Shown here piece by piece: positions 1 to 5,590 of a stretch of 7,315 nucleotides of DNA (positions are counted from its first letter, which is position 1; each line of letters begins with the position of its first letter). This DNA comes from Candidatus Thorarchaeota archaeon (GTDB taxonomy: Archaea > Asgardarchaeota > Thorarchaeia > Thorarchaeales > Thorarchaeaceae). Under the pieces are notes generated by a model. It worked only from the letters and a program-made list of their open reading frames with translations, had not been told where the DNA came from and ran no database searches. Where the stretch lies: contig JAGLUV010000036.1 of assembly GCA_023134215.1 (NCBI GenBank), forward strand, positions 1 through 7,315. Reading direction: 5' to 3'. A program made the translations under genes and the position numbers.

Positions 1-56
1 GGTTGTACAGAAAGAATTATGACTGCCCTTCAGTCTGTAAGCGGCAGGTCGAGAAC

Positions 57-617
57 ATGACAGACATAGATTTCCTTGATTATGTTGAGGTGATTCACGA
101 TTGGCCGGAGCCGGGCAGTGCTGTTTGTGACGTCAGTCGTTTGCTCGAACATCCTAACATCTTTCATGAAGCCGTTGTTGCCCTTGCAAAACCCTTCGTT
201 GAATTGCAGCCAAACAAGGTTGTAGGCATCGGACAGAGAGGAATTGCTCTTGCCAGTGCTATTGCATATTACTTGGGGTGTGGTATCGTGCCAGCATATT
301 CCATTAGGGATGTTCCCGAGGACTGCAGCCGAAAGATAAAGTGGTTGCCTGCCAGTAGATTCGCAGATGCTAAGCTCGGACTGGTGGCTGAGTCAGTTGA
401 TCCTGGAGATAGAATCATAATTATCGACGATTGGCTCATTAAGGGAAAAACAGTTTTTGCGGTATTGAAGGCCATCAAGAATCTTAAGGCTTCAGTAGTA
501 GGTGTTGCGTGTGTTATCAACAATCTCTCTGAAGCGAGCCGCAAGAAGCTTGGCAGACCTGAAGTGTACTCACTCATCAAGAACCTTGAACCGCACGCAT
601 TCAAATCCGATAAGTAG
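57..617 (+). CDS. Adenine phosphoribosyltransferase-like protein (type I PRTase fold, divergent active site)
   Basis: Adenine PRTase converts adenine and PRPP to AMP and pyrophosphate in the cytosol for purine salvage. The order of family landmarks is visible. Numbered from the ATG at 57 (186 aa, the usual APRT length), a PEPG turn near residue 18 corresponds to the family PKPG. VVGIGQRG at 55-62 matches VVGIEARG, and the PRPP loop IIIIDDWLIKGKT at 120-132 matches the family DDLLATGGT. PGDR just before the loop and VVGVACVINNL after it also fit. The loop is unusual: W, I, K and K replace L, A, T and G. The YxLEYG catalytic loop of typical APRTs reads KWLPAS here, without the glutamate. It may therefore be a PRTase of other specificity or a PRPP-sensing regulator. 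The frame is also open back to a TTG at 3. I prefer the ATG at 57 because AGGT at 46-49 lies 7 bases upstream and the resulting N-terminus fits the family. Confidence 0.8.
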   Translation: MTDIDFLDYVEVIHDWPEPGSAVCDVSRLLEHPNIFHEAVVALAKPFVELQPNKVVGIGQRGIALASAIAYYLGCGIVPAYSIRDVPEDCSRKIKWLPASRFADAKLGLVAESVDPGDRIIIIDDWLIKGKTVFAVLKAIKNLKASVVGVACVINNLSEASRKKLGRPEVYSLIKNLEPHAFKSDK

Positions 618-639
618 AATAGTGTTGAAAAAAGAAGCG

Positions 640-676
640 TAGGAGCCTGAGGCTGCAATTGCCTCAACAGCTCCTA
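640..676. terminator. Bidirectional stem-loop terminator between convergent genes
   Basis: A perfect 7-bp outer stem (640-646 with 670-676) and a perfect 6-bp inner stem (648-653 with 661-666) flank a 7-base loop, with one unpaired base on the left and three on the right. It lies exactly between the stop codons of two convergent genes, at 617 and 686. On the minus strand the stem is followed, about six bases on, by a run of six T (A628-A633 on the plus strand). On the plus strand a weaker T-rich stretch follows. It looks like an intrinsic terminator serving both genes. Because archaea often terminate on T-tracts without hairpins, the mechanism is an inference. Confidence 0.7.
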
Positions 677-685
677 TTTCTTGAT

Positions 686-2359
686 CTATTCTGTCTTGCC
701 GCGCAGCTCTCTACGTAGCACCTTGCCGACCATTGTCTTAGGAAGGGATTCCACGACCTCGAGGTCTGTTGGCACCTTGTAGACTGCCATCTTTTCCTTG
801 CCGAAGGTTCGCATCTCCTTTAGAGTGAGAGTCTGACCCGGCTCTACTACCACGAAAGCTTTGACTGTTTCGCCCCTCTTCTCGTCTGGAATGCCAATGA
901 CTGCCACTTCGCGAATCTTGGGATGCTCAAAGAGGACTTCCTCGACGTCGTTAGGCCACACCTTGTATCCGCTGGCGTTGATGAGATCCTTCTTTCGGTC
1001 AACAATGTACGTCCAACCATCCTCATCCATCTTTGCGATATCACCAGTGATTAGCCAACCGTCAGATGTGAGAACCATCTTGGTTTCATCGGGTTTGTTG
1101 TGATATCCCTTCATCACTTGTGGTCCTTTTACAGCAAGCTCACCAATCTCTCCTGCAGGGAGGTCCTTCGTAGGATCGTCAAGATCAACAATCTTGGAAT
1201 CGGTGCTTGGGAACGGCAATCCGATGGAACCGACCTTCCTGAGATTCTTGTCTAACGGGTTTGCATGAGTGACAGGACTCGCCTCGGAGAGTCCATAGCC
1301 CTCGATTATGATCGAGTTAGTGGCCTCTTCGAATTTGCGAGTTACTTCAGGAGGTAGCGCCATTGCGCCAGCGATTGCCAGCTTGAGTCCCGTGATGTCA
1401 TACTTGCTAACATTCGGATGACTGTATACTCCAATGGCCATTGTTGAAACCGTTGGGAAGAAAGTTGGTTTCAGCTTGTCCATCCATTTCAGTGTGTTCT
1501 CGATATCACGAGCATTCGGAAGAAGGATGATTCCGCTTCCCCAAGAGATTGCCAGATTCATTGAGATGGTCTGTCCGAAGATGTGTTGTATCGGCAGGGC
1601 AGCGACGAACATTTCCTTGCCCGGTTCAGCCATCCAACTCATCCATGCAGCACACTGTTCACAGTTTGCCTTCAGGTTATCGTGTGTTAACATCGCGGCT
1701 TTCGGAGTCCCAGTAGTACCTCCAGTGAACTGAAATACGGCAAGATCCTCAGCTGGATTGATGGTAACAACAGGCGGTTCAGGGACTGTATCTTTGATGA
1801 AATCATTCCAGAGGAGATCTCCTTCCCTTAAGGGTGGAACTTCCTTCATTTCTTTCTTGTATTTTAATTTGGGAGCTAGGATTTGCTTCACCTTGGACAT
1901 CATATCCCATGCCGCCGTCACAATAACATTCTCAAGATTGCTCTCCTTACGAACCGCTTCCACCACTTTGTAGAAGAAGTTCAGTACTATGATTGTCTTT
2001 GCACCCGTATCTTGAAGGTAGACTCTCAGTTCCTTTGGCATACTGAGTGGATTGATAGGCGCAATCGTTGCACCACACTTCAACGCTCCGAAGTAACTTA
2101 TCACAAACTGCGGGCAGTTGATGAGCATTATAGCGACCGTATCACCTTTCTTCACACCGAGCTTGGCAAAGCCATTTGCGGCTCTGTCAACGAGCTCCTT
2201 CAGCTCTCGGTAATTGATCTTAACGCCCTCATAAAAGAGCGCCAGGTTGTCGGGATATTCCTCCGCGGCTCTGTCCAGGTATTTGTGCAGAGGGCCTTCA
2301 GGAAGCGTAATTTCCTTCGGAGTGTCCCCAACGTAGTGTTTGTACCATGGTCTATCCAA
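686..2359 (-). CDS. Long-chain fatty-acid--CoA ligase, FadD type (AMP-forming)
   Basis: The enzyme activates a fatty acid with ATP to an acyl-adenylate, then transfers it to CoA, feeding beta-oxidation or lipid synthesis. It has 557 aa, normal for the family. Adenylation motifs occur in order. The phosphate-binding loop FTGGTTGTPK is at 211-220; the TGGTTG form is typical of long-chain FadD enzymes. EGYGLSEASPVTH is at 353-365, and GWLITGD with the ribose-binding Asp is at 434-440. DRKKDLINASGYKV at 454-467 forms the hinge. The C-terminal domain ends with PKTMVGKVLRR, whose K546 is the expected adenylation lysine. The P-loop lysine is followed by AA instead of the usual G. The start must be TTG at 2359, because an in-frame TAA lies at 2372-2374, a perfect SD sits 8 bases upstream, and the next in-frame Met is residue 78. 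Exact chain-length specificity cannot be read from the sequence. Confidence 0.92.
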   Translation of the reverse strand: MDRPWYKHYVGDTPKEITLPEGPLHKYLDRAAEEYPDNLALFYEGVKINYRELKELVDRAANGFAKLGVKKGDTVAIMLINCPQFVISYFGALKCGATIAPINPLSMPKELRVYLQDTGAKTIIVLNFFYKVVEAVRKESNLENVIVTAAWDMMSKVKQILAPKLKYKKEMKEVPPLREGDLLWNDFIKDTVPEPPVVTINPAEDLAVFQFTGGTTGTPKAAMLTHDNLKANCEQCAAWMSWMAEPGKEMFVAALPIQHIFGQTISMNLAISWGSGIILLPNARDIENTLKWMDKLKPTFFPTVSTMAIGVYSHPNVSKYDITGLKLAIAGAMALPPEVTRKFEEATNSIIIEGYGLSEASPVTHANPLDKNLRKVGSIGLPFPSTDSKIVDLDDPTKDLPAGEIGELAVKGPQVMKGYHNKPDETKMVLTSDGWLITGDIAKMDEDGWTYIVDRKKDLINASGYKVWPNDVEEVLFEHPKIREVAVIGIPDEKRGETVKAFVVVEPGQTLTLKEMRTFGKEKMAVYKVPTDLEVVESLPKTMVGKVLRRELRGKTE

Positions 2360-2367
2360 TTTCTTCT

Positions 2368-2373
2368 CTCCTT
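2368..2373 (-). promoter_or_regulatory. Shine-Dalgarno site (AAGGAG) for the acyl-CoA ligase
   Basis: AAGGAG on the minus strand lies 8 bases before the TTG start codon at 2359. It overlaps the in-frame TAA that closes the frame upstream, so it decides the unusual TTG start. Confidence 0.75.
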
Positions 2374-2397
2374 ATCATGATGAGTACTATAATACGC

Positions 2398-2416
2398 GCC
2401 CATTGCCGCATGGGGC
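2398..2416. repeat. Short inverted repeat, possible operator of the acyl-CoA ligase gene
   Basis: CCCAT at 2399-2403 pairs with ATGGG at 2410-2414 around a 6-base spacer, with a flanking G/C pair if one base is bulged. It lies between the candidate TATA element and the expected transcription start of the ligase gene, where a bound repressor would block transcription. The arms are short, so chance is possible. Confidence 0.25.
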
Positions 2417-2430
2417 ATAAATTCTTTCCG
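2416..2430 (-). promoter_or_regulatory. Candidate archaeal BRE/TATA promoter of the acyl-CoA ligase gene
   Basis: Read on the minus strand, a purine-rich CGGAAAGAA (BRE-like) runs into TTTATG (TATA-like) at 2416-2421. About 26 bases downstream the transcript would begin near 2393, giving a leader of roughly 33 bases that includes the SD. A second AT-rich stretch, TATTATAG near 2387-2394, would suit a bacterial -10 element instead. The rest of the gap at 2431-2592 shows no gene and no clear terminator for the upstream 304-residue gene. Confidence 0.3.
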
Positions 2431-2592
2431 ATAAATGGGCTTGGTCAGTTGCTGTGTATTGGAATTGGATTTGCTAATTACCAGCGTGCAGCGCTTCCTC
2501 TTGACAGTTACTGAGAACTCACGCGGCCAATTTGGAAATAGGAATGCTCTTCTCCGTCAACCCGTTAACATTCTTCTTCTTTCCGACCTTGA

Positions 2593-3507
2593 CTATTCGG
2601 GTGGAGCGATGTAGACCTCAAAGACTCCTGACCATATGTCACTACTTGGTTCTGGTTTGATCAATAGGTCTCCGCCGAAGTTTGCACCAGCTGGTTTTGC
2701 CTTGCTCTTTTTCCAAATGTCTGCGAAGATGAGCGAGTGGACTCTGTTTTGGAAATCCTCGGTGACGCGTGAGATAGACACGTCTAGGTGATCCGAATCG
2801 ATTCCGTATTGACTGAGATCAGCAGTTGTTCTAAACAGACGTTCCTCGTTCACTGCGCCAATGGTCTTGTCGAACGTGTACCCAATGCCTCCAGCCAAGT
2901 AAAAGATTCTTATTGGAATCCGTCTTTCCTTTCCAATTACAACAAGTTTCTGATTACTGAGCAAGATGTATTCCGGATTGGCTATGGTGATTGGGATTGA
3001 GGCTGCTTCAACAGTCACATCATCCATCTTTAGGGTTTTACTCAGGAAATTGCCTATCTCGACTACTTGCTTATCGAATCTAAAGGGTTCAAAATTATCA
3101 GTGTACATTACATTCTTAGCCTTGCGGATTACGACGTCGACGATCCTTTGACATTGCTTAAGGAACTGGACCCTTTCGTCCTTTCGGCTTAGTATCCTTC
3201 CTATGGATATTACAACACGTAGGAAATCAATGTTCTTGAAGTTCGAGAGAATGGTTCTACTTAGGTACGTCTTGCCACCCGCCTCTAGGAATCCTTCTTC
3301 TCTCGCTACTTGCTCAGGTATTGGATTCCCCATGTAGACCTGAGTTATCGCTTTCCTGCGCTTCGCCTTGAAAAAGACGCCCACATCCAGGCCGCGACGG
3401 GGTAGGTTGAGGAGCTGTTTCACAAATGGGCCATCTGGAACAATCTCCTTCACCTGCGCTTTCTGGTACATCTGGTTATACTTAGCAAATAGGTCGGCTC
3501 GTGACAT
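2593..3507 (-). CDS. Uncharacterised soluble protein, 304 aa
   Basis: I do not recognise this protein. It reads as a real gene: long, open, with balanced codon use and protein-like composition. There is no signal peptide, no membrane helix and only one cysteine (C119), so a cytosolic location is expected. The first 60 residues are basic, with KAKRRK at 47-52. Residues 90-130 look alpha-helical. From about 163 the pattern is beta-rich, with alternating hydrophobic strands such as KLVVIGKERRIPIRIFYL at 187-204 and a glycine-rich turn AGGIGY at 205-210. The C-terminus ends in VFEVYIAPPE. No nucleotide-binding loop or metal-binding cluster is evident. The ATG at 3507 is the only in-frame ATG before M13, and an in-frame TAG lies at 3529-3531. 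A GGAGG directly touches the ATG, too close for normal SD use. The acyl-CoA ligase follows 233 bases downstream on the same strand, probably with its own promoter. Confidence 0.75.
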   Translation of the reverse strand: MSRADLFAKYNQMYQKAQVKEIVPDGPFVKQLLNLPRRGLDVGVFFKAKRRKAITQVYMGNPIPEQVAREEGFLEAGGKTYLSRTILSNFKNIDFLRVVISIGRILSRKDERVQFLKQCQRIVDVVIRKAKNVMYTDNFEPFRFDKQVVEIGNFLSKTLKMDDVTVEAASIPITIANPEYILLSNQKLVVIGKERRIPIRIFYLAGGIGYTFDKTIGAVNEERLFRTTADLSQYGIDSDHLDVSISRVTEDFQNRVHSLIFADIWKKSKAKPAGANFGGDLLIKPEPSSDIWSGVFEVYIAPPE

Positions 3508-3543
3508 CCTCCAATCAACCCGCAGGTTCTACAGTCTTCTATT

Positions 3544-3556
3544 CATCTTTATTATC
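3544..3556 (-). promoter_or_regulatory. Candidate TATA element of the 304-residue protein gene
   Basis: The minus strand reads GATAATAAAGATG, an AT-rich TATA-like block about 40-49 bases before the ATG at 3507. A start site 26 bases further on would leave a leader of about 18 bases. It is supported only by position and composition. Confidence 0.25.
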
Positions 3557-3630
3557 TCTTCGGATTCCGATATTGGCTTACCCGGTGATGATTTCCAAGA
3601 GTACTTCCAATTACCGGACGGACTCTTGAC

Positions 3631-3643
3631 GGAACGTATAAAG
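3631..3643 (+). promoter_or_regulatory. Candidate BRE/TATA promoter of the zinc-finger protein/phosphodiesterase pair
   Basis: GGAACG followed by TATAAAG resembles a BRE plus TATA box and would place the start near 3665, with a leader of about 60 bases. A TTGACG at 3626-3631 with TTGTAT at 3650-3655 would alternatively suit a bacterial sigma-70 promoter with 18-base spacing. A further AT-rich block, GAATATTC at 3678-3685, could serve a shorter leader. The divergent region at 3508-3726 shows no convincing gene. Confidence 0.3.
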
Positions 3644-3714
3644 CGGTCATTGTATGGAGAAAGTCCCGTACAGTTTCGAATATTCCAGCATTCAACGGGG
3701 CCTGAAACGAGAAT

Positions 3715-3719
3715 GAGGT
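3715..3719 (+). promoter_or_regulatory. Shine-Dalgarno site (GAGGT) of the zinc-finger membrane protein
   Basis: GAGGT lies 7 bases before the ATG at 3727, which supports this start and the reality of the small gene. Confidence 0.6.
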
Positions 3720-3726
3720 AGTCCAA

Positions 3727-4029
3727 ATGGAACGAAGGAAAAAAGGATTCACGTTTGCAGTACTTGGTATTTCGCTTTTTGTGATTTCATTAATGCTCTT
3801 GTTACAAATTCCGGACCTCTATCTCGGATCCCTGTTGACCATGTTCATTGCTGTGGTGTTTATCGGTCTTGGAGGTGCCATAGCAAAGGGGTACGACATA
3901 AAGCTTGAATCCACAACAGAGGAATGCTACTTCTGTAATGGTCTAGGGAAGATTAAGGCAATAGACGGTTCTGAGATTTGTCCTAGATGTGGAGGTACGG
4001 GTAAAGCGCTACCTGAGGATTCTGCTTAG
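3727..4029 (+). CDS. Small two-helix membrane protein with a DnaJ-type CxxCxGxG zinc finger
   Basis: This 100-residue protein has a basic N-terminus (MERRKK), two hydrophobic helices at about 8-27 and 31-53 joined by a tight IPDLY turn, and a soluble tail. By the positive-inside rule both ends should face the cytosol. The tail carries two motifs, CYFCNGLG at 67-74 and CPRCGGTG at 85-92. They are of the CxxCxGxG type found in the cysteine-rich domain of DnaJ and in anti-TRAP. Four cysteines in this arrangement are expected to bind one zinc ion. DnaJ has four such motifs and a J domain, both absent here, so this is not a DnaJ. In other families such fingers bind unfolded protein or a partner protein; the role here is unknown. 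It ends in tandem TAG TAA stops. The phosphodiesterase gene starts about 45 bases downstream on the same strand, suggesting one transcript. Confidence 0.8.
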   Translation: MERRKKGFTFAVLGISLFVISLMLLLQIPDLYLGSLLTMFIAVVFIGLGGAIAKGYDIKLESTTEECYFCNGLGKIKAIDGSEICPRCGGTGKALPEDSA

Positions 4030-4060
4030 TAACTACTCTGACATGGATTTCATCTCTTGC

Positions 4061-4065
4061 AAGGT
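4061..4065 (+). promoter_or_regulatory. Possible Shine-Dalgarno site (AAGGT) of the phosphodiesterase
   Basis: AAGGT lies 9 bases before the TTG at 4075 and favours that codon over the TTG at 4057, which has no visible SD. Confidence 0.4.
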
Positions 4066-4074
4066 TGTTTAGAT

Positions 4075-4785
4075 TTGAGAGCGAAATTGGTGATCGCACA
4101 TCGTGGAGCATCCGGCCATGCACCTGAAAACACTCTGAAAGCTTTCAGGACTGCATGGGAAATGAGGGCTGACATGTTTGAACTTGATGTACAAGAAACC
4201 TCAGATGGTCGTCTTGTATGCATTCATGATTTCGAGTTGTGTAGGACAACTAACGGCGAAGGTTACGTTGGAGAGCTTGCATATCGTGAGATTAAGGAAT
4301 TGGACGCGGGACAGGGCGAAAAAGTGCCACTGCTGAGCGAAGTGCTCGATTTCGCAAGGGGACGGATCGGAGTAAATATCGAAGTGAAAGCTATGAACGT
4401 TGAGAAACGGGTTCTGGAGCTAGTTACTGAACGTGAGATGCTTGACTCGGTCATGTTCTCCTCGTTCATGCACAATACTGTTAGAGTAATCAAGAATCTC
4501 AATGCTTACGCAAGGACTGCAATTCTATTGACCGAACCGAGAGATGATGCTGTACGTTACACTCTTGATCTTGGAGCAAATTCCATCAACCCGCCATTCG
4601 AAACTCTCACTCCGGAGCTTGTAAAGGAAGCTCATGAAGCACACCTCGAAGTATTCCCCTACACTATGAATGACGTTAGCTCCATGAGGAAGTTACTATC
4701 CATTGGAGTGGACGGTCTGATAACAGACTTACCGGATATCTGCGTGAGGGTCGTCGAAACCTTTCTCCAGAGCCAGGCCGCTTAA
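4075..4785 (+). CDS. Glycerophosphodiester phosphodiesterase (GDPD family, UgpQ-like)
   Basis: GDPD enzymes hydrolyse glycerophosphodiesters, the products of phospholipid deacylation, to sn-glycerol-3-phosphate and an alcohol, using a divalent metal. Numbering from the TTG at 4075 (236 aa, the normal size of bacterial-type cytosolic enzymes), IAHRGASG with the catalytic H9 and R10 lies at 7-14 and PENT at 17-20. The metal ligands E36 and D38 sit in FELDV, the catalytic H51 in CIHD, and E103 with K105 in NIEVK. GVDGLITDLPD near the C-terminus closes the TIM barrel. All key residues appear present. No signal peptide is seen, so it should act in the cytosol. No ATG is available near the start: TTG at 4057, TTG at 4075 and GTG at 4090 are in frame, below a TGA at 4039. 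I chose 4075 for its SD. Its end lies 7 bases from the convergent hydrolase gene. Confidence 0.92.
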   Translation: MRAKLVIAHRGASGHAPENTLKAFRTAWEMRADMFELDVQETSDGRLVCIHDFELCRTTNGEGYVGELAYREIKELDAGQGEKVPLLSEVLDFARGRIGVNIEVKAMNVEKRVLELVTEREMLDSVMFSSFMHNTVRVIKNLNAYARTAILLTEPRDDAVRYTLDLGANSINPPFETLTPELVKEAHEAHLEVFPYTMNDVSSMRKLLSIGVDGLITDLPDICVRVVETFLQSQAA

Positions 4786-4792
4786 CTCATTC

Positions 4793-5554
4793 TCAAGCGG
4801 ATGCAATAACTCTCTCTATGAACGGAGGGATGTGTGCATAGGCGATACTTCTAGTGGGATGACAAGGTATGACATGTTCTGCTCCCTCAATCATGTGAAT
4901 CTCCTTGATACCTGAGGATATGCCATCGTACACAATGCGTGCATTCTTGGGGGAGATGGTCTTATCATCCGTTCCTTGCATAATGAGCGCGGGCATCGTT
5001 ACCATAGGCATGACGCTTCGCACATCCTTTGTCATCTTGAGAAACTCGGAATACGCACTAAGCGGTTCCTTGGCATACTTGGTCCTTTGCAAGTCGTAAC
5101 CATGGGTTTTCTGTATCTTCTCTAGGTCAACCGATTTGAATTTCACGAACAACTTCAGAAGTGGAAGAAACTTTGCGGCTGTTGAGAAGATGCGGACAGC
5201 TGGTGAGATCAGAACGATGCCGTCAATGTCATCTTCGTTCGAGGCAAGCTTTAGAGTTAAGGCTCCACCCATTGAGAACCCTGCAACAAACAGATGCTTT
5301 GGATTCCAAGACTTCACTACGTCAAGTCCGTCGGATACTGATTTGAACCAATCCAGTCGAGATTTTTTCGACAGGTCTTCTGGACTGGTTTCGTGGCCTG
5401 CAATCCTTACTGCATAGGAGGATATGCCTTTCTCTGCTAGGAACTGCCCAAGGCTGGAAACTTCATCAGGTGCAGCACAGAAGCCGTGAATCAGCAGAAA
5501 AGCGACGCTGGCGTCATCGGGGCGAAGTGTAACTCCGCATTCCGGTGGATTCAA
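4793..5554 (-). CDS. Alpha/beta hydrolase, carboxylesterase Est30 / monoacylglycerol lipase type
   Basis: This family hydrolyses carboxyl esters such as short acyl esters or monoacylglycerols. The 253-residue protein resembles Geobacillus Est30 along its length. FLLIHGF at 19-25 forms the oxyanion hole and the nucleophile elbow GFSMGG at 92-97 holds S94. A small cap region covers about 118-180. MQGTDDKTISP at 192-202 contains the likely acid D197, and GAEHVI at 224-229 holds the catalytic H227. The triad is thus complete. No signal peptide is visible, so a cytosolic enzyme is expected. The TTG at 5554 is the likely start, because the frame is closed by TAA at 5591-5593 and the next in-frame Met is residue 95. 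The SD is weak (a GGAAG a few bases upstream). It follows the membrane protein gene by 36 bases and is probably co-transcribed with it. The true substrate cannot be read from the sequence. Confidence 0.88.
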   Translation of the reverse strand: MNPPECGVTLRPDDASVAFLLIHGFCAAPDEVSSLGQFLAEKGISSYAVRIAGHETSPEDLSKKSRLDWFKSVSDGLDVVKSWNPKHLFVAGFSMGGALTLKLASNEDDIDGIVLISPAVRIFSTAAKFLPLLKLFVKFKSVDLEKIQKTHGYDLQRTKYAKEPLSAYSEFLKMTKDVRSVMPMVTMPALIMQGTDDKTISPKNARIVYDGISSGIKEIHMIEGAEHVIPCHPTRSIAYAHIPPFIERVIASA

Positions 5555-5590
5555 CGCCGCTTCCAGCCTTTCCAGGATCTCTTGTTCGTA

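Noticed and set aside
438..449. GKT in the PRTase loop as a Walker A nucleotide-binding site
   Set aside because: The surrounding residues align with the PRPP loop of PRTases and the GxxxxGK pattern is incomplete.
269..667. Minus-strand open frame of 132 codons opposite the PRTase gene
   Set aside because: It runs antisense to a recognised family, spans the terminator hairpin, and its translation has no protein-like domain. It is a shadow.
1883..2380. Plus-strand open frame of 165 codons opposite the acyl-CoA ligase
   Set aside because: It lies antisense to a gene with all family motifs, and its translation looks like shadow sequence.
2558..2571. Imperfect palindrome GTCAACCCGTTAAC near the end of the 304-residue gene
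   Set aside because: Too short, one mismatch, no T-run and no promoter close by; likely chance.
3671..3710. GTTTC/GAAAC inverted repeat before the zinc-finger gene
   Set aside because: Five-base arms with a long spacer are expected by chance and form no stable stem.
3529..3752. Two overlapping minus-strand frames of about 65 codons in the divergent region
   Set aside because: Both overlap the promoter region and one overlaps the start of the zinc-finger gene; no SD and no recognisable protein character.
615..4029. TAG stops read as pyrrolysine codons
   Set aside because: Four of the seven genes end in TAG at sites where the family length is already complete or the next gene follows, so TAG acts as an ordinary stop.
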